From the NCBI GenBank assembly GCA_020637855.1, contig JACKJR010000001.1:434001-498000 (forward strand): a stretch of 64,000 bases of DNA, read 5' to 3'. Numbering within the stretch: position 1 is the stretch's first letter; the number at the start of each line of letters is the position of its first letter. The translations under genes and the position numbers were made by a program. Under the pieces are notes generated by a model. That model made no database searches, was not told where the DNA came from, and saw only the letters and a list, made by a program, of their open reading frames with translations. Positions 52,692 to 61,140 of this stretch are shown here, piece by piece. Source of the stretch: Rhodobiaceae bacterium. GTDB taxonomy: Bacteria > Pseudomonadota > Alphaproteobacteria > Rhizobiales > Tepidamorphaceae.

Positions 52692-54233
52692 TTACATCAC
52701 CGCGCCGATCTGCCAGGGCACGAATTCGTAATCGCCAAGCCCTTGCGCTTCCGAAAGCGATGGCTTGCCGGAGGCGACATCCAGCAGCAGACGGAAGATC
52801 TGTTCGCCCACGTCTTCGATGCTTGCGCCCTCGTCGACGATTGTGCCGGCGTTGATGTCCATGTCGTCCGACATGCGATTGTACATTTCGCTGTTGGTCG
52901 CGATCTTGATACAAGGGGCAGGCTTGGAGCCGAACACCGAGCCGCGTCCGGTGGTGAAGGCTGCGATGTTGCACCCGGACGCGATCTCGCCGGTGATCGA
53001 GGCCGGGTCATATCCGGGGCTATCCATGAAGACGAAGCCTTTGCGGTCGATGGGTTCGCCGTAGCGGTACACGCCCTCCAGCCTCTGCGTGCCGCTTTTG
53101 GCAACCGCGCCTAGGGACTTCTCCAGGATTGTGGTCAGGCCGCCGGCTTTGTTGCCGGGGGAGGGGTTGTTGTCCATCGAGCCGCCGTTGATGCGGGTGT
53201 AATCCTCCCACCAGGCAATGCGCTCGAGCAGCTTGCGGGCGGTCTTCTCGTCGCGCGCACGCGATGTCAGCAGGTGTTCGGCACCATAGATTTCCGGCGT
53301 CTCCGCGAGCACGGCGGTGCCGCCGTTGCGGATCAGGAGGTCGGATGCGTGACCGAGGGCCGGGTTGGCGGTGACGCCAGACCAGGCGTCGGACCCGCCG
53401 CACTGCAGCGCCAGAGTGAGGTGTGAGGCATCAACGGTCTGCCGTGTCTCCTCGTTGGCATGCGGCAGCATCTCCTTGATGATCCCGATGCCCGCATCGA
53501 CGGTTTTGCGTAAGCCTCCCATGAGCTGAATGTTCATGGTGCGGAAGAGCGGTCCGCGCTCAATGCCGTAAATGTCGAGCAGGAAATCTATCTGGTTGGC
53601 CTCGCACCCAAGCCCGACCATCAGCACGCCTGCGCAATTGGGGTTCTTTGCATAGCCCCACATCACCCGCTGCAGATTGTCCATGCCTTCCGAGTTGGCC
53701 GCCATGGCGCAGCCGGTACCATGCACGAAGGCTGCAACGCCGTCGACATTGGGGTAGGCGCTCAGCGCTTCAGGCGTGAAGTGCTCAGCGATCAGGCGTC
53801 CGGCGGTCGCCGAACAGTTCACGCTGGTAATGACGGCGATGTAGTTGCGCGTGCCGACCCGTCCGTCAGCGCGGACATAGCCCTCGAAAGTCTCCCGCTG
53901 ATCTGCGGGCAGCAGTTCCGTCTCCCGCCGCTCCGCGCAGAACGTATGTTCTGGCGCTGACGTCTGAAAGGCGAGGTTGTGGGTGTGGACATGATCACCG
54001 GCTGCGATCGGTTGCGAGGCATAGCCGATGATCTGCGCGTATTTCCGCACCGCTTGTCCTTCGGCGATGCCGGTAAGCGCGATCTTGTGGCCACGGGGAA
54101 CGACGGACTTCACGTTCAGATTATCTATGGCTTCGCCGGGGGCGAGGCCGCGCGAGCAGATCGCCACGTTGTCTTGTGCGTTGAGCTGAATGATCACACT
54201 GCTGGAGCCGGGCTTGTCGGCGGTCGCTATCAT
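52692..54233 (-). CDS. UxaA/GarD family altronate or galactarate dehydratase
   Basis: Dehydratase of 513 aa with an N-terminal SAF domain (about 10-95: VIIQLNAQDNVAICSRGL...GHKIALTGIAEGQAVRKYAQIIGYA) and the large GD/AH domain with conserved cysteines in the GTGCAM, GLGCEAN and LQCGGSD motifs, which probably bind metal or Fe-S. It removes water from an aldonate or aldarate to give a 3-deoxy-2-keto acid. Altronate, galactarate or a related acid are all possible. The last gene of the TRAP operon, 30 bp after the permease. Confidence 0.88.
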   Translation of the reverse strand: MIATADKPGSSSVIIQLNAQDNVAICSRGLAPGEAIDNLNVKSVVPRGHKIALTGIAEGQAVRKYAQIIGYASQPIAAGDHVHTHNLAFQTSAPEHTFCAERRETELLPADQRETFEGYVRADGRVGTRNYIAVITSVNCSATAGRLIAEHFTPEALSAYPNVDGVAAFVHGTGCAMAANSEGMDNLQRVMWGYAKNPNCAGVLMVGLGCEANQIDFLLDIYGIERGPLFRTMNIQLMGGLRKTVDAGIGIIKEMLPHANEETRQTVDASHLTLALQCGGSDAWSGVTANPALGHASDLLIRNGGTAVLAETPEIYGAEHLLTSRARDEKTARKLLERIAWWEDYTRINGGSMDNNPSPGNKAGGLTTILEKSLGAVAKSGTQRLEGVYRYGEPIDRKGFVFMDSPGYDPASITGEIASGCNIAAFTTGRGSVFGSKPAPCIKIATNSEMYNRMSDDMDINAGTIVDEGASIEDVGEQIFRLLLDVASGKPSLSEAQGLGDYEFVPWQIGAVM

Positions 54234-54263
54234 CTTGTGTCGAGCCTGTCTTGCGTTGCGGCT

Positions 54264-55541
54264 TCAACGATAAAGCACGGTCGGCAGCCACATGGAAAGT
54301 TCAGGCACGAAAGTGAGCAGCAGGAGGACCGTCACGAGCGGCACCAGGAACGGCGCAGTTGCAACCACGCAGCGTTCGAACGGAACATTGGCTACTTTCG
54401 ACAAGACATAGAGCACCAGTCCGACAGGCGGGGTCAGCAGGCCGATCATCAAGTTGAGGATCATGATGATGCCGAAATGCACCGGGTCTATTCCCAGCGT
54501 AATCGCCACCGGCAGCAGTACGGGCGTCAGTATCGTGATTGCTGCGATCGTTTCCATGAAGCAGCCGATAACGAGCACGATAAGCGTGATAATCAGGATC
54601 AGGGCGGTCTGGTTGTCGGTGATCGACAGCATGACGTTGGAAAAATGCAGCGCCACCTGATTGGCGGTGAGTATCCAGGCAAAGATCGCCGAAGCGGCGA
54701 CGATCAGCATGATCGAGGCCGTCGTTTCGATCGTGTCCATGGAAACCTTCAGCACGCGCTGCCAGTTGAGGGTGCGGTAGACGACAAACCCCAGAAGCAG
54801 CGAATAGGCGACAGCGGCAATCGCGGCTTCCGTCGGTGTGAACACGCCCGACAGGATACCGCCAACGATGATGATCGGCGTGAACAACGGCAGAATGGCA
54901 TCGCCAAACGCGCGGAAGAAAACGGAGAACCGGAACCGGTCGTCGCGCGGATATTTTCTGATCCGTGAATAGATCGCGACCATGATCATCAGTGACAGGG
55001 CCATGATGAGGCCGGGGATAAGGCCTGCCGCGAACAATTGGCCGATCGAGGTATCGGCGATGACGCCGTAGACGACCAGCGGCAGGGAAGGCGGAATGAT
55101 CGGTCCGATGGTGGATGATGCAGCCGTGATGCCGACGGCGAAATCCGTGTCGTAGCCGGCATCGCGCATAGCCTTGATTTCAATGTTGCCAAGCCCGCCC
55201 GCATCCGCGACGGCAGCCCCCGACATGCCGGCGAAGATCACCGAGGCGCCGACATTCACGTGTCCAAGGCCGCCATGCATCCAGCCGACGGCGGCGCGCG
55301 CAAATGCGAAGATCTTGTTGGTGATGCCGGATGTGTTCATCAGGTGGCCGGCCAGAATGAAGAAAGGTACGGCGATCAGCGGGAAGGAATTGATACCGTT
55401 GACCATGTTGTGCAGGACCACGAGGTTCGGCATGCCGGAATTGGCGATGAAGAACAGCGAGGACAGGCCGAGCGCAACGGCGACGGGCGCGCCGGCAACC
55501 AGCAGCACGAACAGAACCACGAACATCAGGAACAGGGTCAT
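54264..55541 (-). CDS. dctM: TRAP transporter large membrane subunit (DctM)
   Basis: Polytopic permease of 425 aa, about 12 helices, catalysing sodium-driven uptake. Family patterns include VPFFILAGHLMNTSGITNKIFAFA, GGLGHVNVGASVIFAGMSGAAVADAGGLG and SSTIGPIIPPSLPLVVYG. Starts at ATG 55541, 20 bp after the small subunit. Works with DctQ and DctP of the same operon. Confidence 0.93.
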   Translation of the reverse strand: MTLFLMFVVLFVLLVAGAPVAVALGLSSLFFIANSGMPNLVVLHNMVNGINSFPLIAVPFFILAGHLMNTSGITNKIFAFARAAVGWMHGGLGHVNVGASVIFAGMSGAAVADAGGLGNIEIKAMRDAGYDTDFAVGITAASSTIGPIIPPSLPLVVYGVIADTSIGQLFAAGLIPGLIMALSLMIMVAIYSRIRKYPRDDRFRFSVFFRAFGDAILPLFTPIIIVGGILSGVFTPTEAAIAAVAYSLLLGFVVYRTLNWQRVLKVSMDTIETTASIMLIVAASAIFAWILTANQVALHFSNVMLSITDNQTALILIITLIVLVIGCFMETIAAITILTPVLLPVAITLGIDPVHFGIIMILNLMIGLLTPPVGLVLYVLSKVANVPFERCVVATAPFLVPLVTVLLLLTFVPELSMWLPTVLYR

Positions 55542-55561
55542 GTGGGTTTTCTCAGGATCGC

Positions 55562-56146
55562 TCAGAGATCGGAGAGCGTGTGCGCTTCGATATCGCGCAC
55601 GACGTCTTCGGGTTTCTGCCGCATTTTTCTGATCAGCCAGACGAGCGAATAGAACGCCATAACCGCAAGCCCCGCGGCGACTGCCCAGTAGACGAGGCTC
55701 TTGGGGATTTCAGCAGATGCCATCTTGGTTCTGGTTTTTTGCGCCAGTTCCGCGGCGATGATTGCCATATAGCCGTAGAAGAACAGGCTCATTGCTTCCA
55801 TGGCGACGGAAAGCCATTTGCCGGCCGTTGCCGGCAGGTAGCGGTAGAAGAACTCCAGGAAGATATGCGTGCCCTTGCGGGTCACGGTGATCGCGCCGAG
55901 AAATGCAACGAGGATCAACACGTAGCGGGCGATCTCTTCGGTCCACGCAAGGCTGTCGTTGAGCACGTAGCGCGTGAAGAACTGCAGGAAGACAATGATC
56001 GCAAGACTCCACAGTGCGATCAGTCCGGGCAAATCGACAAGCCTGATCTCGACGGGTGCGTGATCTTCTTCGGCAAACAGATCGGAGCGCGCGGCCCGGG
56101 CCGCGCGCTCGTGTTCCGTCTGATCGTCAACAGACAATTTGCTCAT
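55562..56146 (-). CDS. dctQ: TRAP transporter small membrane subunit (DctQ)
   Basis: Membrane protein of 194 aa with four helices and a charged N-terminal extension of about 35 residues. The DctQ pattern FLQFFTRYVLNDSLAWTEEIARYVLILVAFLGA near residues 55-90 is clear, with the W-x-EE motif intact. Links the binding protein to DctM. Seven bases separate its start from the DctP stop. Confidence 0.92.
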   Translation of the reverse strand: MSKLSVDDQTEHERAARAARSDLFAEEDHAPVEIRLVDLPGLIALWSLAIIVFLQFFTRYVLNDSLAWTEEIARYVLILVAFLGAITVTRKGTHIFLEFFYRYLPATAGKWLSVAMEAMSLFFYGYMAIIAAELAQKTRTKMASAEIPKSLVYWAVAAGLAVMAFYSLVWLIRKMRQKPEDVVRDIEAHTLSDL

Positions 56147-56153
56147 GCGGGCC

Positions 56154-57131
56154 TCAGTTGGCGAGAGCCTGCAACCGGTCGAACTGTTCCTTCGTGTAGG
56201 GGACGTTGTCCCATTCGGTCAGCTTCGGCAAGACTGCCTGCTGGAACGGTCCGCGGTCGATCTCATTGACCGTCGTGCCTTGTTCGCGGAACCAGGCCAC
56301 CAGATCCTGCTCGGCCTTGTAGATCGCGTCGGATACGTTTGCCGCGGCTTCTTTCAGCACATCCTGCACAACGGACGCATCGTCTCCAATCGCCCCCATC
56401 GCGGTTTCGGAGGTGATGATCAGGAGCGAGTTGAGCAGATGTCCGGTCAGATTGATGTTCGACTGAACCTCGTAGAACTTCTTGAACTTGATCGTCGGCA
56501 GCGGATTTTCCTGCGCGTCCACAACCTTCTGCTGCAAGGCCAGATAAACTTCGGAGAAAGCCATCGGCGTCGGATTGGCGCCGACCGCTTTCGGGAACAT
56601 CAGCATGACTGGCGAGTTCGGCACGCGGATCTTAAGACCCTTCATGTCCTCGGGCTTGAGGATAGGGAAATTCGAGGTTACGTGGCGCTGGCCGTAATAG
56701 ACAAGCGCCATCACGGTATGGCCGGTGGCATCCTTGTAGCCGGCTGAAAGATCGCTGAAGAGATCGCTGCCGCGATATTTTTTCCAGTGATCGAAACCCT
56801 TCATGATGAAAGGATAGTCTGAAATCGCGATCGGTCCGTAGTAGCGCTCGACGAAGCTTGGGCCGGTGTAGATGATATCGACAGCGCCGATACCCAGACC
56901 CTCGTTGATTTCCACTTCCTTGCCGAGCGACGAAGCCGGAAAGACGTTGATGGTCACGCGTCCGTCGGTGCGCTTTTTAACCTCGTCGGCCGCCCACAGC
57001 GCCCATTTGTGATAGTCGGACCCTTCTTCGTAGACATGGGCCCATTTCAGTTCCGCCGCCTGCGCCATACCCGCAGCGACAACGGCCATAACGGCGGCCA
57101 CCAGGGCCGACCGGACGATGCTGCCTATCAT
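56154..57131 (-). CDS. dctP: TRAP transporter solute-binding protein (DctP)
   Basis: Periplasmic binding protein of 325 aa with a signal peptide ending AAGMAQA. The mature N-terminus is AELKWAHVYEEGSDYHKWALWAADEVKKRT. The selectivity Arg for the carboxylate is in GLKIRVPNSPV, followed by ANPTPMAFSEVYLALQQKVVDAQENP, the DctP fingerprint. The ligand is an organic or sugar acid, most likely a uronate or aldonate given the flanking enzymes. First gene of the operon, divergent from GntR. Confidence 0.93.
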   Translation of the reverse strand: MIGSIVRSALVAAVMAVVAAGMAQAAELKWAHVYEEGSDYHKWALWAADEVKKRTDGRVTINVFPASSLGKEVEINEGLGIGAVDIIYTGPSFVERYYGPIAISDYPFIMKGFDHWKKYRGSDLFSDLSAGYKDATGHTVMALVYYGQRHVTSNFPILKPEDMKGLKIRVPNSPVMLMFPKAVGANPTPMAFSEVYLALQQKVVDAQENPLPTIKFKKFYEVQSNINLTGHLLNSLLIITSETAMGAIGDDASVVQDVLKEAAANVSDAIYKAEQDLVAWFREQGTTVNEIDRGPFQQAVLPKLTEWDNVPYTKEQFDRLQALAN

Positions 57132-57192
57132 GTTTTCCTCCCATATGCCTGCCCTTGATGCCTGTGCGGTTGCGGGCAGATTTTCAATTATC

Positions 57193-57220
57193 TAGTATAC
57201 AAGATATATTTGATATACTA
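57193..57220. promoter_or_regulatory. Inverted-repeat operator between TRAP and GntR genes
   Basis: TAGTATA (57193-57199) and TATACTA (57214-57220) are perfect inverses, in a strongly AT-rich 28-bp stretch amid GC-rich DNA. It sits between the divergent TRAP operon and the GntR-kduI-kduD unit and is the likely shared GntR operator. Confidence 0.6.
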
Positions 57221-57354
57221 CAAACGAATGACCCGCAAGCGCTGCGGACTGGCACAGGGACCACATGGCTGCTATCGGACAATCAACGCATCTGGGGGAG
57301 GGTGGCAGGTCCGAAGGCGATCGCAGGCCCCGCGAGAGAACAGATAAAGGGACA

Positions 57355-58125
57355 ATGGCGGATTCCGGAACAGGTACGAGGCTGCGGGCACGGCGGGCGA
57401 ACAATGCGCCGCCGGCACATGGAATTCGTGCGCCACGAGCCGCCAAGAACTCCGAGATCGTTTATCACGACCTGCGCAGCGACATCATTTCCATGACCCT
57501 CGTTCCAGGCACGCCCATTCTGGAACGCGAGATCACCGAGCGCTATGGCATCAGCCGCACGCCAGTCCGCGAGGCGGTGCTGCGCCTTGCCGAGGAACGT
57601 CTTGTCGATGTGCTGCCCAAGTCCGGCACCTTCGTGTCGCGCATACCCTTGTCGCAGCTGCGCGAAGGCATCGTTGCCCGCCGCGCTCTGGAAGAGGTGA
57701 TCGTGCGTGCGGCAACCGCGCGCGCGACGCCAAGCCAGATACTGTCGCTGCGCGCCATCATCCAGAAACAGCAGGAGCTGGCGGACAAGGGCGACGAACC
57801 CGCCTTTCACCGCGCCGATGAGGAGTTCCACGCCAGCATCGCCACTGTCGCGCACTATCCCGGCATATGGGAAGTCATCCAGCAGATGCGCGTTCAGATC
57901 GAGCGCTACAGGCGACTGACCCTGCCGCAAGCCGGCCGGATGCAGCTTATCGTGCGCGAACATGCTGCCGTCATCGACGCCATGGAGAACTGCGACGCCG
58001 ACAAGGCGGTCGCGTGCATGAACGTGCATCTCGACAAGCTGCAGCTCGACATCGCCGTCTTTCGTGATCTCTGGCCGGACTATTTCATCTACGACCCGGC
58101 TGTCGATACCGATCTCATCGCCTGA
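57355..58125 (+). CDS. GntR family (FCD domain) regulator of the uronate module
   Basis: Regulator of 256 aa. A basic N-terminal arm (RLRARRANN...RAPRAAKN) precedes the winged helix (REITERYGISRTPVREAVLRLAEERLVDVLPKSGTFVS) and an FCD ligand domain with the metal-type motif FHRADEEFHASIA and a C-terminal EHAAVIDAMENCD. ATG 57355 has AAAGG upstream; the frame opens at 57265. kduI follows 17 bp later. The effector is probably a uronate intermediate. Confidence 0.87.
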   Translation: MADSGTGTRLRARRANNAPPAHGIRAPRAAKNSEIVYHDLRSDIISMTLVPGTPILEREITERYGISRTPVREAVLRLAEERLVDVLPKSGTFVSRIPLSQLREGIVARRALEEVIVRAATARATPSQILSLRAIIQKQQELADKGDEPAFHRADEEFHASIATVAHYPGIWEVIQQMRVQIERYRRLTLPQAGRMQLIVREHAAVIDAMENCDADKAVACMNVHLDKLQLDIAVFRDLWPDYFIYDPAVDTDLIA

Positions 58126-58142
58126 CAAACCCGGCAACCTGA

Positions 58143-58994
58143 ATGGAACACACCGACATGAACATTCCTGTCCGGCAGGCGATCAGTGCTCACGAGGCCC
58201 GTCAGTTCGACACCGGCGCCTTACGCGAAAATTTTCTTGTGGATCAGGTTTTCGTTCCCGGTGCGATATCTCTCACCTATTCCCATCTCGATCGCACGAT
58301 CATGGGAGGGGCGATGCCGGTGTCGGAGGAACTCAGCCTCGTATCCTCGAAACCGGTCGGAGCCGACCCGTTCCTGTCCCGGCGCGAGCTTGGCGTCTTC
58401 AATATCGGCGATCCGGGGGAAGTCGTGCTCGACGGCAATCCCTACAGGCTGGACAAGGCTGATTGCCTCTACGTGCCGATGGGTATCGCCGATGTCCGCT
58501 TCGCCAGCTTGTCGGCGGACAGTCCGGCAAAGTTCTATCTCGTCAGCACGCCTGCCCATCACGCTTATCCCGTGTGCACGATCCGGATGGATGATGCCAT
58601 CCGTCTCGATCTGGGCACGGCGGAGGATGCCAACCGGCGTATCCTGCGCCAGTACATTCACCCCGATGTCTGCAAGTCGTGCCAGCTCGTCATGGGCATG
58701 ACCGACATCCAGCAAGGCTCGGTGTGGAACACCATGCCGTGCCATACCCACGACCGCCGCTCCGAGGTCTATCTGTATTTCGATATGGCGCCGCAGGCGC
58801 GTGTCTTCCACATGATGGGCGAGCCCGATGAGACCCGGCATCTCGTCATCGCCAACGAACAGGCGATCCTGTCTCCGGGCTGGTCGATCCATTGCGGCGC
58901 CGGCACGGGACGCTACGCCTTCATCTGGTCGATGGCAGGCGACAATCAGGATTTCACCGACATGGACATGATCGCCATGGAAACCCTGCGATGA
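58143..58994 (+). CDS. kduI: 5-dehydro-4-deoxy-D-glucuronate isomerase
   Basis: Cupin isomerase of 283 aa (E. coli KduI 278) interconverting 5-keto-4-deoxyuronate and 2,5-diketo-3-deoxygluconate. Zinc ligands are in MPCHTHDRRSEVYLYF (two His, one Glu), with a further His in SIHCGAGTGRYAFIW. GDNQDFTDMDMIAMETLR is a typical C-terminus. ATG 58143 is taken; ATG 58158 is an equally possible start. Its stop overlaps the kduD start. Confidence 0.93.
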   Translation: MEHTDMNIPVRQAISAHEARQFDTGALRENFLVDQVFVPGAISLTYSHLDRTIMGGAMPVSEELSLVSSKPVGADPFLSRRELGVFNIGDPGEVVLDGNPYRLDKADCLYVPMGIADVRFASLSADSPAKFYLVSTPAHHAYPVCTIRMDDAIRLDLGTAEDANRRILRQYIHPDVCKSCQLVMGMTDIQQGSVWNTMPCHTHDRRSEVYLYFDMAPQARVFHMMGEPDETRHLVIANEQAILSPGWSIHCGAGTGRYAFIWSMAGDNQDFTDMDMIAMETLR

Positions 58995-59755
58995 GCACCG
59001 AGGGTGCAGGTTTCAGTCTTTCTGGAAAGACGGCGGTCGTCACCGGTGCCAATACCGGCATAGGACAGGCGATCGCGGTGGCTCTGTCGCGGGCCGGTGC
59101 GAGGGTCGTCTGCGCCGGACGTTCGCCGATTGACGGGACGCGCGAGATGATCGGCCACGATCATGCCGGCGTGTTGTCCATCACGGCCGACCTTTCGACG
59201 CCCGGCGATCATGCCCGTATCGTCGAAGAGACGCTTTCCTGGGCCGGCGCGGTCGACATTCTCGTCAACAATGCCGGTATCATCCGCCGCAACGATGCCA
59301 TTGACTTCACCGAGGAAGACTGGGACGCGGTTGTCGACACCAACCTCAAGTCGGCCTTCTTCCTCTCGCAGGCGGTGGCGAGAGAAATGATTCCGCGCGG
59401 CAGCGGCAAGATCATCAATATCGCCTCGCTGCTGTCCTTTCAGGGCGGGATCAGGGTTGCCTCCTACACGGCGAGCAAGTCGGGGCTGGCGGGCCTGACG
59501 AAACTGCTCGCCAACGAATGGGCAGGCAAGGGGATCAACGTCAATGCGATCGCGCCGGGATATGTGGCGACGAACAACACCGAGGCCCTCAGGAACGACC
59601 CCGAGCGATACAAGGCCATCCTTGACCGCATCCCGGCGGGGCGCTGGGCACAGCCCTCCGATATTGCTGGTGCGGCAGTCTTTCTGGCGTCACCTGCCGC
59701 AGACTACGTCCACGGCATAACGCTGCCCGTCGATGGCGGATGGCTGGCCAGGTAG
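58991..59755 (+). CDS. kduD: 2-dehydro-3-deoxy-D-gluconate 5-dehydrogenase
   Basis: Short-chain dehydrogenase of 254 aa reducing 2,5-diketo-3-deoxygluconate to KDG with NADH. TGANTGIG at 18-25 binds cofactor, NNAG lies near 88, and the catalytic Ser and YTASK motif are present, ending VHGITLPVDGGWLAR as in KduD. ATG 58991 overlaps the kduI stop by 4 bp; the open frame extends upstream within kduI. KDG kinase and aldolase are not in the window. Confidence 0.92.
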   Translation: MSTEGAGFSLSGKTAVVTGANTGIGQAIAVALSRAGARVVCAGRSPIDGTREMIGHDHAGVLSITADLSTPGDHARIVEETLSWAGAVDILVNNAGIIRRNDAIDFTEEDWDAVVDTNLKSAFFLSQAVAREMIPRGSGKIINIASLLSFQGGIRVASYTASKSGLAGLTKLLANEWAGKGINVNAIAPGYVATNNTEALRNDPERYKAILDRIPAGRWAQPSDIAGAAVFLASPAADYVHGITLPVDGGWLAR

Positions 59756-59812
59756 GCGTAATCGCAAGCCATTCCGGCCCGGCTTTGACTTACTCTGCCG
59801 CTCCGCGACATC

Positions 59813-59940
59813 CCGCACCCCAGGACAACCCATCCGCCATACCGCTTCTCCGTCGCTCCGATGATGGGCTGGATGGAAAGATCAATTATTTCAGTTATTT
59901 ATAATTAAGCCTGTGCAAATCTCGTGCACTCACGAGGAAA
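59813..59940 (+). pseudogene. dusA 5'-end relic, copy C (putative att site)
   Basis: The dusA start codon has become AGG (59822-59824), but the frame still reads TTHPPYRFSVAPMMGWME before stopping at TAA after 29 codons. Upstream CCGCACCCC and the downstream AT-rich tail are shared with copy A over 128 bp. Because the start codon is lost, this copy cannot be a small expressed gene. Confidence 0.7.
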
Positions 59941-60152
59941 TTTATTGGTAGCAAAACAACGGATAGAGAGCCGTCCTTTCTTTGACAGCATATCAGGCTC
60001 GAAGCGTTTTCATCCTGATATTGCAGCCCAACGGAAGAACCGGGTCGCTTGCTTCATGCATGGATTTTGCGAAAATTAAAGCGCCAAGAAGTTTTCAGCG
60101 AAGCGAAACCGGCATGGAGAATTCGTCTGCTGCGTAAAAGCCACCGTATACC

Positions 60153-60239
60153 CTATACCCTCAGCTCCTGACCCTGGCTGGCGAAGCCCGGCTTGATGCC
60201 AAGCTTCTTTATCAGCGGTGTCGATGAGTATCCTGCCAT
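60153..60239 (-). pseudogene. Truncated DUF3052-type gene
   Basis: The frame reads MAGYSSTPLIKKLGIKPGF and then changes to unrelated residues and a stop after 28 codons. The beginning is the typical N-terminus of DUF3052 proteins (GYSxTPLxKKLGIKxG). Only the first 19 or so codons survive. The break lies about 210 bp from the dusA relic. Confidence 0.6.
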
Positions 60240-60284
60240 GCAGACCGTTCTAATTTCGCCGGGGTGATGTCGCGATTGCGAGGG

Positions 60285-61139
60285 TCATGCCTTCTTTCCC
60301 TGCAAGGCGAGTGACAGGAGGCCAAGACCAGCGGAGGCTGCCATCAGCAGCAGAGATACGGCGTTGAGGACCGGCGTGGACCCTTCCTTCAGCCGGTCGA
60401 ACATGGTGATGGTCAGCGGCGCGTCTGAGCCGACCAGCATCAGCGTCGTATTGAAGTTCTCGAAGCTCATCAGCACCGCGACGACCGCTGCGCCGGCGAT
60501 GGCCGGAAACAGGTAGGGCAGGGTGATCGTGCGCACAGCGCCCCATGGCGTTGCGCCGAGGTTTAGGGCTGCTTCCTCAAGCGAGCGGTCGAACTTCTGC
60601 AGCCGCGCCGAGATGACCAGCGTCGCGAAGGTCGCGATGAAGGAGAACTGGCCGAGGATGACCAGCGGCAGGCCGGGGCGCAGATTGTCGAACCAAAGAC
60701 CGGTCGCGTCCTCCAGCGTATTGGCGAGGAAGTTCGAGGCGACCAGGATCGAGATACCAAGGATGATGCCGGGGATCACCAGCGGCAGTAGCATCAAAAC
60801 GTAGAGCAGGGCCTTGAAGCGGAAGTCGTAGCGTTCGAACAAGAACGCGTTGCAGGTGCCGACAGCGACGGACAGCACTGCGACCCAGACGGCAACAAAG
60901 GCTGATGTGCCGATGGAGCGCATGATCGGGCGCTCATTGAAGACGCCGAGACGCGGCTGCTCCGTGCCGAAGAACCAATCCCAGGTGAAGCCCTGCCAGG
61001 GCAGGGAGGGAAACAGGCTGTCATTGAAGGCGAAGACGCAGACGACGGTGAGCGGCAGCGCCAGATAGACGAAGAACGCCGTGACATAGGCTCGCCAGAC
61101 CCAGACATGGAGCGGTTTCTGCGGGATCGTCGGGATCAT
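60285..61139 (-). CDS. ABC transporter permease (PotC-like)
   Basis: Inner-membrane permease of 284 aa, six helices, of the spermidine/putrescine-thiamine-iron class. The EAA loop is LEEAALNLGATPWGAVRTITLP. PLVIPGIILGISILVASNF fits PotC. Starts 1 bp after the stop of the PotB-like gene. With the next two genes and the binding protein it makes a full importer; polyamine, or another small cation or amine, is the probable cargo. Confidence 0.9.
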   Translation of the reverse strand: MIPTIPQKPLHVWVWRAYVTAFFVYLALPLTVVCVFAFNDSLFPSLPWQGFTWDWFFGTEQPRLGVFNERPIMRSIGTSAFVAVWVAVLSVAVGTCNAFLFERYDFRFKALLYVLMLLPLVIPGIILGISILVASNFLANTLEDATGLWFDNLRPGLPLVILGQFSFIATFATLVISARLQKFDRSLEEAALNLGATPWGAVRTITLPYLFPAIAGAAVVAVLMSFENFNTTLMLVGSDAPLTITMFDRLKEGSTPVLNAVSLLLMAASAGLGLLSLALQGKKA

Positions 61140-61140
61140 A

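Larger units (their letters stand above)
59756..60284. other. 529-bp intergenic region with dusA and DUF3052 relics
   Basis: Between kduD and the polyamine-type ABC genes. It holds dusA relic C (59813-59940), about 210 bp of AT-richer DNA with no supported feature, and the truncated DUF3052 gene at 60153-60239. Two broken genes in one gap mark a recombination junction. Confidence 0.6.

Noticed and set aside
40721..59940. Transposase, integrase, CRISPR or tRNA genes associated with the dusA relics
   Set aside because: I looked for these around each relic and saw none; the island interpretation rests on the repeats and gene content alone.
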